Below are positions 7,466 to 14,503 of a stretch of 31,832 nucleotides of DNA, in pieces. Within the stretch, counting starts at the first letter, position 1. Each line of letters starts with the position of its first letter. Under the pieces are notes generated by a model that searched no databases, had not been told where the DNA came from, and worked only from the letters and a program-made list of their open reading frames with translations. The stretch is from a virus. The stretch covers positions 1 to 31,832 of IMG/VR virus record IMGVR_UViG_3300021963_000439. The stretch is one strand, 5' to 3'. A program made the position numbers and the translations under genes.

Positions 7466-7960
7466 TTATATATCTTTATATTTTTTATAAGCAAAATAAA
7501 TCGGTATTAAAATCAAAAACCAAAGTAACCACCAATAAGACTCTTTTCGCTCTGTTTGTTTTACTTCTATTATTTTGTTTCTTTTAACCATCACTATACC
7601 CTCTTTTTTTGCGTTGTGTTGGATTTTTACATCTTTTGCGATACTTATATTGTTTTTCTTTTTTGAGTGTCTTATTTTAGCGTTTTTATACTCTTTACCA
7701 TCAATAGTAAAAGGTAAAGTATTATCAACCGGAACAATCTCAATTTCATCTGTTGTTGAGGTATCTATTAATTTAGTGTTGTCTGTTACCCTCGTTTCAG
7801 TTTCAAGAGTAATTTTTTCACTTTTTTGCTCTTGTTCTTTAGTTTCAGACTTGTTTACCTTTCGTGATCCGCAAGAGGTTAAAAATATTGCACCTAATAA
7901 AGCCAATATAATAGCTATTAGTAAAATGTTATTTCCGTTATTGTTTTCGCTTGTTGTCAT
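7466..7960 (-). CDS. Candidate unimolecular spanin (lipoprotein with C-terminal membrane segment)
   Basis: The 164-aa protein has a hydrophobic signal (residues 13-29) ending in a lipobox LTSC with the lipidated Cys30, a charged periplasmic stretch of about 110 residues rich in Lys, Glu and Thr, and a C-terminal membrane helix at about 142-158 (WWLLWFLILIPIYFAY). One end would be anchored in the outer membrane by lipid and the other in the inner membrane. That is the layout of unimolecular spanins such as phage T1 gp11, which fuse the two membranes in the last step of lysis. The gene is the last of the leftward arm, downstream of holin and M15 endolysin. The call rests on topology and position, not on sequence similarity. 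An unrelated membrane lipoprotein is the alternative. Confidence 0.65.
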   Translation of the reverse strand: MTTSENNNGNNILLIAIILALLGAIFLTSCGSRKVNKSETKEQEQKSEKITLETETRVTDNTKLIDTSTTDEIEIVPVDNTLPFTIDGKEYKNAKIRHSKKKNNISIAKDVKIQHNAKKEGIVMVKRNKIIEVKQTERKESYWWLLWFLILIPIYFAYKKYKDI

Positions 7961-7983
7961 ATTATTACTTTTTATGTAAATTA

Positions 7984-8004
7984 AAACCCTATTTTTTAGG
8001 GTTT
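7984..8004 (-). terminator. Hairpin upstream of the spanin candidate
   Basis: AAACCCTA (7984-7991) pairs with TAGGGTTT (7997-8004) around five bases. On the minus strand the stem runs into TTTTAATTT. It ends 23 nt before the ATG of the spanin candidate. It could partly terminate the lysis transcript, or protect or pace translation of the last gene. The same spacing of hairpin to start recurs at several other genes here. Confidence 0.55.
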
Positions 8005-8074
8005 ATCTTTAAACGATTAGTAACTTATAAATTACATTTCGTCTCTAATTTAATGAATATTTGGGACAAAATGT

Positions 8075-8121
8075 TGTATATAATATACATTATATTGCTT
8101 TTTGTATAAAATAATATACAT
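8075..8121. repeat. Pair of TGTATA-type palindromes
   Basis: TGTATAT-A-ATATACA (8075-8089) is a 15-bp perfect palindrome, and TGTATA (8103-8108) with TATACA (8115-8120) is a looser one. The two share the 11-bp direct repeat ATAATATACAT (8080-8090 and 8111-8121). They lie just downstream of the stop of the Cys-rich gene on the minus strand. They may be operator sites or weak transcript-end hairpins. No full TAnnTTTG promoter was found nearby. The remainder of the 7961-8122 gap shows nothing else clear. Confidence 0.4.
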
Positions 8122-8122
8122 C

Positions 8123-8350
8123 TTATAAATTGATTTGAACTTTACGTGTTGGACAGCTCATCTTATGTTCTCCCTCTACCTTATGGCAATACTTACATTT
8201 ATCATTAGGCCAAAACATATCGCAATTATCAGCATCATCTTCACGATTGAAACATCCCCAAGTTTGATATATTCCTGCTGGAGCTGTAAACCTATGGCAG
8301 TATTCTTTACTTGGACATAAACTATCGTTGCATTTTGAAATATCGGCCAT
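8123..8350 (-). CDS. Small Cys-rich, probably zinc-binding protein (75 aa)
   Basis: The protein has Cys residues in pairs and clusters: CNDSLC, EYC, WGC, DNC, CKYC and MSC, with several His. This suggests one or two structural zinc sites. The ATG at 8350 is preferred over a TTG three codons upstream because the TTG would overlap the stop of the preceding gene and ATG lies one base after it. I do not recognise the family. It lies in the lysis region between the phosphoesterase and the spanin candidate, is translated close behind the former, and may be a small regulatory or structural factor. Confidence 0.6.
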   Translation of the reverse strand: MADISKCNDSLCPSKEYCHRFTAPAGIYQTWGCFNREDDADNCDMFWPNDKCKYCHKVEGEHKMSCPTRKVQINL

Positions 8351-8351
8351 C

Positions 8352-9377
8352 TTACACAATTTTATAATTAATAATTCTAATATTTTTTAATTCGTAATTA
8401 CCATCGCTTCCAATTTTAGCATGAGCAAAACCATGATTATAATTGTTATAAGGCGAATATTCAGGCTCTAAACCGCAAAGGCATCCTGTTGACCAAGTTG
8501 TTGTAACTTCACCGCTTAAACTCTTTTCAGTATGTTCCGATGTTCTATGGTGATGACCAACTAAACAGCTCTCTTTTGCTTTCATAAATAAACCCCTCGC
8601 AGGATTAACAGGCGGAGCAAATCCACCAAACCATTCATGGCCATGAAGTATTGGAAGCTTTCCGGCTAAAGCCATTTGTTTATCTTTAACCAACGTAACT
8701 CCAAACTCTCTAAATCGTAAAAGTTGTTCAAGTTTAAAATCATCAATCCCTAATAACTCCGGAGCTTTAATCATCAAATAATCTTCATACCTTTTTTCGT
8801 GATTTCCTATTTTATAATAAATAGGGCATTTAAATAAGTCTTGCATCATTTTTAGAAACTCCCTAACCATTTCTAACTCTCCCGCCATATCTCTTAATCG
8901 TCTGTCTTTTGTAAATCTACTGCATTGGTAGAAGTCTGCTATATCACCATTTAAGTATATGGTATTGACTTTGTTTTCAAGTCCGTAATTAATCGCCAAT
9001 TCAAGTGCCTTATTGTCCTGGTAAGGGAAATGAATATCGCTTAAGATTAAAATATTGTTTTGTCCTTTTGGAATTATAAAGGCTTCACACTTTTCGTAAT
9101 CGCTTTCGGGTAAATCAATAATTTTGCTCATAGATTGTTTTTTTTGAGTTTCAGTACGTTCACCGGTTCTTGAAATAGGTGAACTATTTTTACCATTTTC
9201 GCCTCTATATCTTCTTACGTTGGTTCTTACAGTATCTAATGAACTAAAGTCTAATTTATGCTCATCATAAATCAATCTCGCAATAGCCATCGTTGTTGCA
9301 TTTGGGAACTTATTTATAAAAGTCAATACAATGTCTTTTTTGTAAGTGGCTGCGTTTTGATTCCCTTTTATACCCAT
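8352..9377 (-). CDS. Metallophosphoesterase (calcineurin-like) with N-terminal winged-helix-like region
   Basis: The 341-aa protein carries all metal motifs of the calcineurin-like family in order: DIH (114-116), GDIADF (144-149), GNHE (191-194), HGHEW (245-249) and GHHH (274-277). It should hydrolyse phosphodiester or phosphomonoester bonds with two metal ions. Residues about 10-60 (ending TVRTNVRRYRGENGK) look like a small winged-helix or homeodomain-like DNA-binding region, followed by a Ser/Lys-rich linker to about 85. Similar proteins occur in Bacteroidota phages. The substrate is unknown; nucleic acid is suggested by the N-terminal region. It follows the endolysin by five bases, so it is co-expressed with lysis genes although it is not a typical lysis protein. 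Confidence 0.9.
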   Translation of the reverse strand: MGIKGNQNAATYKKDIVLTFINKFPNATTMAIARLIYDEHKLDFSSLDTVRTNVRRYRGENGKNSSPISRTGERTETQKKQSMSKIIDLPESDYEKCEAFIIPKGQNNILILSDIHFPYQDNKALELAINYGLENKVNTIYLNGDIADFYQCSRFTKDRRLRDMAGELEMVREFLKMMQDLFKCPIYYKIGNHEKRYEDYLMIKAPELLGIDDFKLEQLLRFREFGVTLVKDKQMALAGKLPILHGHEWFGGFAPPVNPARGLFMKAKESCLVGHHHRTSEHTEKSLSGEVTTTWSTGCLCGLEPEYSPYNNYNHGFAHAKIGSDGNYELKNIRIINYKIV

Positions 9378-9382
9378 AAGAT

Positions 9383-9841
9383 TTAATCTTTAACCTCGAA
9401 GTGCATCCAATCAAAATTCTTTTCTCGGCCTAAACTTACAAAGCCATGCTTATAAAATATATCAATCATTGGCTTATATTCTATACGTGCAAATCGTGCT
9501 GTTTTAGATGTTTCTCTTAATAAATTACGACTTGGGTTTAAGTCAATAGCACAACCCCAACTATGCACACTTAATTGAGTGCCACCACGCATTAAACGAT
9601 AATTAAAGCAACCGCCATAATCATCAATTTTCAAATCGCAAATTGCATCCTGGCCATAAAACTCTAATATATCATTGAATATTGCCAAAAGTTTATCCGC
9701 AACTAATTTATGACAACTTATCTTTGTTACTTTTTTACCATCATAATACATTGGATAAGGCAAAGTAATTTGAGTAATATATCCTTTACCCTCTTTATTT
9801 GGAGTTCCATATTTAGCAATAAGTTGAGCTTGTGTTATCAT
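9383..9841 (-). CDS. M15-family peptidase, endolysin
   Basis: This 152-aa protein has the zinc site of M15 peptidases: [16 protein letters not shown] gives His93 and Asp100, and DWMHFE gives His147. The family cleaves peptide crosslinks in peptidoglycan as D-Ala-D-Ala carboxypeptidases or L-Ala-D-Glu endopeptidases. No signal peptide is present, so it would stay in the cytoplasm until a holin opens the inner membrane. It lies directly after two small membrane proteins, and its ATG overlaps the previous stop (ATGA). The single catalytic domain with no cell-wall-binding domain is typical for phages of Gram-negative hosts. Confidence 0.92.
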   Translation of the reverse strand: MITQAQLIAKYGTPNKEGKGYITQITLPYPMYYDGKKVTKISCHKLVADKLLAIFNDILEFYGQDAICDLKIDDYGGCFNYRLMRGGTQLSVHSWGCAIDLNPSRNLLRETSKTARFARIEYKPMIDIFYKHGFVSLGREKNFDWMHFEVKD

Positions 9842-10164
9842 AAAAAAATTTTAATCAAAGCTGTCAATAATGCACCGGTTAACATAGTGATTGCGACTGC
9901 TAATTGTTTAAAGTATAATTCATATTTAATACATTTAACCTCTAAATTGTAGATTTTATTTTTTTGGATTTTAATCTCCTGGACCATTCCATTGTTTCCA
10001 TTCATATCATTACCAATTACAGCATTTTTTATGGCTGTAACATCATCCATAACTATATCGACTTTTTCCTTCAACTCGTAATAATGTCTTTCTGTTTTTT
10101 CTTGCTCGTACTCTAACGATAAAACTCTATCTTCTATTAATTGTGGCTTTACTTTCTTATCCAT
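9838..10164 (-). CDS. Coiled-coil membrane protein of the lysis cassette (XhlA-like)
   Basis: Starting from the ATG at 10164, the protein has 108 aa: a long charged helix with heptad-like spacing (about residues 10-80) and one C-terminal membrane segment (about 86-106, [17 protein letters not shown]). This form resembles XhlA-type lysis proteins, which act together with a holin. A GTG start at 10203 would lengthen it by 13 residues but would overlap the holin gene by 47 bases; the ATG leaves an 8-base overlap. It is coupled to the endolysin by ATGA. A holin, antiholin or spanin-like helper are all possible. Confidence 0.65.
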   Translation of the reverse strand: MDKKVKPQLIEDRVLSLEYEQEKTERHYYELKEKVDIVMDDVTAIKNAVIGNDMNGNNGMVQEIKIQKNKIYNLEVKCIKYELYFKQLAVAITMLTGALLTALIKIFL

Positions 10165-10366
10165 TTTCGTTTTGTTTTTGTGTCCTAAATAAAGAAAATC
10201 CACCTGCGCCTAAAAATCCTAAAAATACAAACTCTTTGACTTCAAATTTATTATTTACCAATGGCAAAAAAGCATAAGTAGTAGCTATAAAAAAACTGCT
10301 AAATGTCATCAATCTTTTTTGACTCCATTTGCCATTTGCAGTTAAAGTGTCTGTTAAGATTTTCAT
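10157..10366 (-). CDS. Putative holin (two membrane segments, 69 aa)
   Basis: The protein is short with two predicted membrane helices: about 19-37 (LMTFSSFFIATTYAFLPLV) and about 44-60 (EFVFLGFLGAGGFSLF), a short loop, and a charged C-terminus. This is a class II holin form. Holins make lesions in the inner membrane that let the endolysin reach the cell wall. Gene order is typical: holin, membrane helper, M15 endolysin. Its start overlaps the upstream stop by ATGA. The call is by topology and location. Confidence 0.7.
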   Translation of the reverse strand: MKILTDTLTANGKWSQKRLMTFSSFFIATTYAFLPLVNNKFEVKEFVFLGFLGAGGFSLFRTQKQNENG

Positions 10367-10794
10367 ATCACTATCGCTTCAGCTTGTTGGAATATTTCAT
10401 CAACTTGATCATCTGTCATTTGTGTAACCGATTGAATAAATAAAACAGTTTGAGAGTATCTTTCTACTGTTGTGCCATAGTTCCAAACGTTTTTAGCTGC
10501 TGTTTGTGTTGGCTCTTCTAATTGGTTTAATGCACTCTCAATAGTTGTTTCTAAATTCATTAACTTCAAAATAGTTCTTATTCTCCAAAGTTGCACCTCT
10601 GTTGGTGTTGCATCTTTAAATGCTTGGGCAATTTCTTGTTGTGTTGCACCTTCAATCCAAAATGTGCCATTCCATTTAGCTTTAATCAATTCAGTAGGCG
10701 GTGCAATAGTTACAAATAGTAAACCTTGCTCCTCAACTGCCTTTTGCGTGTTAAGACCTAAATAAAACCCGTTGTTGTCTATTATATATAGCAT
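10363..10794 (-). CDS. Putative tail-fibre accessory or assembly protein (143 aa)
   Basis: The N-terminus (LYIIDNNGFYLG) and the motif AKWNGTFWIEGAT are followed by a helical region (EVQLWRIRTILKLMNLE, then ALNQL). The pattern of a small aromatic-rich head and a helical tail is common in phage proteins encoded right after tail fibres, where they serve as chaperones or end pieces. Here it lies one base downstream of the large fibre gene and before the holin. I do not recognise a specific family, so the fibre link comes from position and general form. Confidence 0.5.
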   Translation of the reverse strand: MLYIIDNNGFYLGLNTQKAVEEQGLLFVTIAPPTELIKAKWNGTFWIEGATQQEIAQAFKDATPTEVQLWRIRTILKLMNLETTIESALNQLEEPTQTAAKNVWNYGTTVERYSQTVLFIQSVTQMTDDQVDEIFQQAEAIVI

Positions 10795-10795
10795 A

Positions 10796-13315
10796 TTATA
10801 TCTTTATAAAAATTTGCGGTAAATTTTGAACTGCTCCTAAAGTTATAGTTGGATTATTTGATAAATCAGCAGTTGCACCCGTTATTAATGGTCTAAAGTT
10901 AATTCCGTAAGTAGCAATAGAAGTTACTACATTCGGTTGATTTACTAAACCACCAATAAATGATGGATTTGTTCCAGCAGTATTTAAACCTCTAAAATGT
11001 AATGCTATCCAATAATTGCCTTTTTGAAGTGTTATGTTGTTTGTAAAAGTTATGTATTTTTGAGCAACTGCAAGTATACCAGTAGCAGTTGTTTCTTGGT
11101 GTAATTTAACTCCTGGCAACCCTGCATTTGTATCATCAAATATATATAGCGTAATAGTAGCAGAAGCACCATCATTAGCACCATTATGTAAAATTGCAAA
11201 ATCACTTATTGTTATTTCTTTATCAACATTAAATCTATTAAAAGCTACTGCACTATTTGTGTTATTTGCAGTTGAACCTATTACAACACTTGTAGATATT
11301 GTAGGCACTATATCAAATAAACCAAAATAATTAGTTGTAGTATTAAATGGATAGTTTGGATATGCGTCTGCTTTTAAAGCCAAAGCATCAAAAACAGCGT
11401 TTTGACTTGGTGCAACAGTTGTAACTCCATCCGTAATACTATCTTGAATTATGGTTTTATTTTTCCATAAATCAGTTGAACTTTCATAAATTAATGCTTG
11501 ATTGTTAGTTGGCGCATTACTTATTAAATCAACATCGTGTATCTCATCTAACTCATATCCGTTTTGTACCCTTACGTACATTCTACCAGCACTCCCATTA
11601 TTTGCTGTTGTAACAACTCCTAAATAAACTAAATGATTAGGCGCATAAGGTTTAACATTTGTAATTGTTCCTGCTGTTGCACCAAGATAAACAGGATCAC
11701 CATCAGCAAAAGTTGATGTTGGAAGTATGCTCAATCCATCTAATAAACCTTGCATCATTATCAATCCCTTTTGATTAGCTGCAATAGATGTAGATAAAAC
11801 TAAACCAACTGTTTGAGCAGAAGTAGCATCTGCTGAATTATTTGCTCTTTTTACGGTCATTCTATCTCCTGTGCCACCAAAAGCATATACAGGCATCCCT
11901 TTTGTTAAACTAACTGAATCTGCATTAGTAACATAAGCAAATAAACTATTTGGAGCAGTTCCTATACATTGAAATCCATTTGTTGTTGAATTGTAAATGC
12001 AAAGCATTTCGCCACCATTAATAATATCGCCACCTATTAAAACTCCATCATTATTTCTATAAAGAGTTATAGCTCCTAAAGAGTTAATATTTAATGTTGC
12101 TCCTGTTGTATTACCATTGGTAAATCGAATCAAATAAGCATCGCCATCTGCATAAGCAGCAACATCTGTAATTGTTGCGGTATATGTGTCAGTTCCTGCT
12201 GCTGTTGCGTGAGGTATTCCACTTCCGCCTGTTGGAATATCAGAAGTTAAAGCTATTGTGCCATCAGCATCAGGTAATAAAAAAGTTCTATTATCAGTTA
12301 ATAATGTTGCATCTAATTTTGCTATAAAATCATCATTATTTACAAAAGATAAAGAACTTGCTACTTTATCCGCTTTAAATATTTCTTGTGTTGTATGATT
12401 TTTAAAAGATAATCCTAAATCATCTTCCCAACTAAAATAACCATAATCTGCTGCTGCATTACTATATAAACCTAATGAATTTACTTTTACATCATTTGTA
12501 GTTGTATTTCCTTCATCGGTAACATCTTGAAGTGTTGGAATAGTTATGTCACTTAAAAAAGCAACTGTTTCTGTTTCACTTACAGGATCTTTAATAATAA
12601 TTTCACCAGCAACACCAGTAGGTTCTTCAACTCTTATTTTTAAATCTGTTGAAACTAAAGATTTTGTTAAAAATATATTTGTATCAGTATCTGCTATTAA
12701 ACTAATATTATCAGTATCAGTAGAACTTGTTATAGATGCTACATATTTATCTTGATAAATTTCACTTGACAATGTTCCATCAGCGTAAATTATACTTAAA
12801 TCTCCAACTCCATTAATAGTTGCATTATCTCCTTCTTCTAATACTTCTTGAAGCGTTGGAGTGCCACCGCCTGTTGAATTAATTACAGGATTTAAAGGAT
12901 CAGTATTATCAACTGCCGAACCGGTAACACTTTGAACTGTTCCGCTTAATGGGTTTATAGGTATCTCTACTGCTAACTCCCAATGGTCAGTTAAAGACAT
13001 TATAGCGTTTAAGTTTTCAGTACAAATTACATCCGGATATCCATTAATGTTTAAAAAAGTTCCAGCACCACATAAAAAGAAGCTTGGTAATTCAGGAACA
13101 TCCGGCAACTGTTGGCCATCCGTAACTGATAATGCTATATAACCAACACCGCCACTTACACCAATAGCAGTAGCAACTAAATCGACTAACTCTTGTACTG
13201 ATGCTTTTTCTAATACAGTTCCACTTGTGTGAGGAATTTTATTAGTTAAATTTAACGTTCCATCAGGAAGTTGGTCAACTCTTATTGTTGTAATTAATTC
13301 GGGATTTATTGCCAT
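10796..13315 (-). CDS. Large tail fibre / receptor-binding protein
   Basis: At 839 aa this is the largest structural gene. The first 30 residues (MAINPELITTIRVDQLPDG and on) closely match those of the next fibre gene upstream, so both likely dock to the same tail site. Middle parts hold repeated fibre segments that begin PTLQEVLEEG and PTLQDVTDEG, then a Thr/Gly-rich stretch with ADGDAYLIRFTNGNTTGAT typical of phage fibres. The last about 170 residues (from GLFDIVPTIST) look like a jelly-roll or carbohydrate-binding domain (NYWIALHF), the probable receptor-binding tip. The protein contains almost no Cys. It should bind host surface sugars or proteins. The tip region is expected to vary most between related phages. 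Confidence 0.8.
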   Translation of the reverse strand: MAINPELITTIRVDQLPDGTLNLTNKIPHTSGTVLEKASVQELVDLVATAIGVSGGVGYIALSVTDGQQLPDVPELPSFFLCGAGTFLNINGYPDVICTENLNAIMSLTDHWELAVEIPINPLSGTVQSVTGSAVDNTDPLNPVINSTGGGTPTLQEVLEEGDNATINGVGDLSIIYADGTLSSEIYQDKYVASITSSTDTDNISLIADTDTNIFLTKSLVSTDLKIRVEEPTGVAGEIIIKDPVSETETVAFLSDITIPTLQDVTDEGNTTTNDVKVNSLGLYSNAAADYGYFSWEDDLGLSFKNHTTQEIFKADKVASSLSFVNNDDFIAKLDATLLTDNRTFLLPDADGTIALTSDIPTGGSGIPHATAAGTDTYTATITDVAAYADGDAYLIRFTNGNTTGATLNINSLGAITLYRNNDGVLIGGDIINGGEMLCIYNSTTNGFQCIGTAPNSLFAYVTNADSVSLTKGMPVYAFGGTGDRMTVKRANNSADATSAQTVGLVLSTSIAANQKGLIMMQGLLDGLSILPTSTFADGDPVYLGATAGTITNVKPYAPNHLVYLGVVTTANNGSAGRMYVRVQNGYELDEIHDVDLISNAPTNNQALIYESSTDLWKNKTIIQDSITDGVTTVAPSQNAVFDALALKADAYPNYPFNTTTNYFGLFDIVPTISTSVVIGSTANNTNSAVAFNRFNVDKEITISDFAILHNGANDGASATITLYIFDDTNAGLPGVKLHQETTATGILAVAQKYITFTNNITLQKGNYWIALHFRGLNTAGTNPSFIGGLVNQPNVVTSIATYGINFRPLITGATADLSNNPTITLGAVQNLPQIFIKI

Positions 13316-13319
13316 ATTT

Positions 13320-13892
13320 TTATAATTTCATTATTTTTAACAATACCATATAAGGCTGCATATTATTTACTTTTGTTGGAATAGTGTTACCTGTAACATT
13401 AGTATAAGTTTTAGAAGCTGGTGTGCCAGATCCGGAAGCAACTACATAAGTATAAGGACTACCACCACCTCCAGCATTTGATACTGGTAATGTAATATCT
13501 ATACTTGGTAAATTCCCCGCAACCAAAGCCACTTCTTTATTGCCTCCAATAGCTTTAATAACGCTATAATTATTTCCATAACCAACTGAAACTAATCCGT
13601 CTAAATTTGGAGTTCCATTTTGACCATTACAAATAGCATAACCTTCGCATAATTCAACACCTAATCCTGTTCCGTCAAAATTGTCATCAATATAAGCTTG
13701 TGAAACCCATAAATCTTTAATCTCAAATTGAAAAGCGTTAGCGTTTATGTTTACAAAATCAACTAAATCTTGACCGCTTACTTGTTGTAAGTCAGTTCCG
13801 TTTTCAACTCCTATTTTAGAAGTTAAGTCTATTGTTCCTATTGGTAACTCACCAACTCGAATTGTGGTTATTTCTGATGGATTTATTGCCAT
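13320..13892 (-). CDS. Short tail fibre with collar-like domain
   Basis: The 190-aa protein has two parts. Residues 1-35 (MAINPSEITTIRVGELPIG and on) are paralogous to the large fibre, a shared docking segment. Residues about 60-190 match the phage tail collar pattern: EGYAICNGQNGTPNLDGLVSVGYG in two steps, a Gly/Ser loop and a conserved hydrophobic end (MQPYMVLLKIMKL). Such collar domains often cap fibres. It is coupled to the upstream tail-tube-like gene by TAATG and followed 4 nt later by the large fibre. It may be a minor or alternative fibre. Confidence 0.75.
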   Translation of the reverse strand: MAINPSEITTIRVGELPIGTIDLTSKIGVENGTDLQQVSGQDLVDFVNINANAFQFEIKDLWVSQAYIDDNFDGTGLGVELCEGYAICNGQNGTPNLDGLVSVGYGNNYSVIKAIGGNKEVALVAGNLPSIDITLPVSNAGGGGSPYTYVVASGSGTPASKTYTNVTGNTIPTKVNNMQPYMVLLKIMKL

Positions 13893-14404
13893 TATTCTGT
13901 TGTTTTAATAATTAATGTTGCAGTTTCATCTGTTGTTATTATTACATTAGGATCACCATCGTTTAATACAAATTCACCTAATCCTCTTGTTTGTGGTATA
14001 CCATAACCAACCATTGAACCACTAAAAGTTAAAAAGTCATCAACTGCCGAAGCCTCCGAAAGTTCTGTAATATAGCATTTACCATAATCAACTGTTGGAA
14101 ATATAGTGCCTTGTATTTTCCAATCTAAAAGCATTTTTTGTCGTTTCAACAGCTTTAGTTTATCGTAAGATGCAATGGTAAAAGTTCCACCCGCCACAAC
14201 TGTATTTATTTGTATTCCTTCAAATGATATACTATAACCTTGCATCATAGGTCTTGAAGTATTCCATCCATTGTTATCTCTTGTTGTAGTGGATAACATT
14301 TCCGCAGTTTCAGATATTGAATTACTTGTTAAACAACCTATTGGCAACCAATTACCTTGTTGCTTTATATATAAAATTCTATCGTTGCCATTGTAATATT
14401 CCAT
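13892..14404 (-). CDS. Second tail-tube-like protein, paralogue of the major tail protein
   Basis: The 170-aa protein shares a clear alignment with the tail tube gene at 21835-22278: ILYI at the N-terminus, then CLTSN, then ES/ML-STT, a later ISFEG-like strand and a YITELSEA/YITDLSA strand. Both fit the TP901-1-type tail tube fold. This copy sits before the fibre genes rather than before the tape measure and has an extra C-terminal strand region. It has its own -7 box TATATTTG 19 nt upstream. It may form a specialised ring at the tail end, serve as a fibre hub, or decorate the tail. Its sequence is divergent, so it is unlikely to be a simple duplicate. Confidence 0.75.
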   Translation of the reverse strand: MEYYNGNDRILYIKQQGNWLPIGCLTSNSISETAEMLSTTTRDNNGWNTSRPMMQGYSISFEGIQINTVVAGGTFTIASYDKLKLLKRQKMLLDWKIQGTIFPTVDYGKCYITELSEASAVDDFLTFSGSMVGYGIPQTRGLGEFVLNDGDPNVIITTDETATLIIKTTE

Positions 14405-14423
14405 ATAGTAACTTTTACAAATA

Positions 14424-14431
14424 CAAATATA
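14424..14431 (-). promoter_or_regulatory. -7 promoter box TATATTTG, leftward, for the fibre module
   Basis: On the minus strand this reads TATATTTG, a full match to TAnnTTTG, 19 nt before the start of the second tail-tube gene. No clear TTTG box lies at the expected distance. A mirror copy for the rightward portal genes is at 14476-14483. Confidence 0.55.
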
Positions 14432-14475
14432 TAATAAAATATCGTGTTATTTATAATCAGTCTAAATTATTTTTA

Positions 14476-14483
14476 TATATTTG
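14476..14483 (+). promoter_or_regulatory. -7 promoter box TATATTTG, rightward, for portal and MuF-like genes
   Basis: The octamer is identical to the one that serves the divergent fibre module at 14424-14431. It lies 20 nt before the portal ATG at 14504. The -33 box is weak or absent. Because the portal block is inverted relative to other head genes, it needs this promoter of its own. Confidence 0.55.
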
Positions 14484-14503
14484 TACTTATTAAAACTACT
14501 TTA

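Noticed and set aside
7575-7979. Hydrophobic 134-codon frame opposite the spanin candidate
   Set aside because: The minus-strand gene has lipobox and membrane helix in logical places and sits in the lysis operon. The plus frame has no promoter and overlaps the terminator of that arm.
10165-10203. GTG start for the coiled-coil lysis protein
   Set aside because: It would overlap the holin gene by 47 bases. The ATG at 10164 gives an 8-base overlap and a typical N-terminus.
14444-14503. Longer portal with a GTG start at 14444
   Set aside because: The extra 20 residues are hydrophobic and not portal-like, and the -7 promoter box at 14476-14483 lies inside them.
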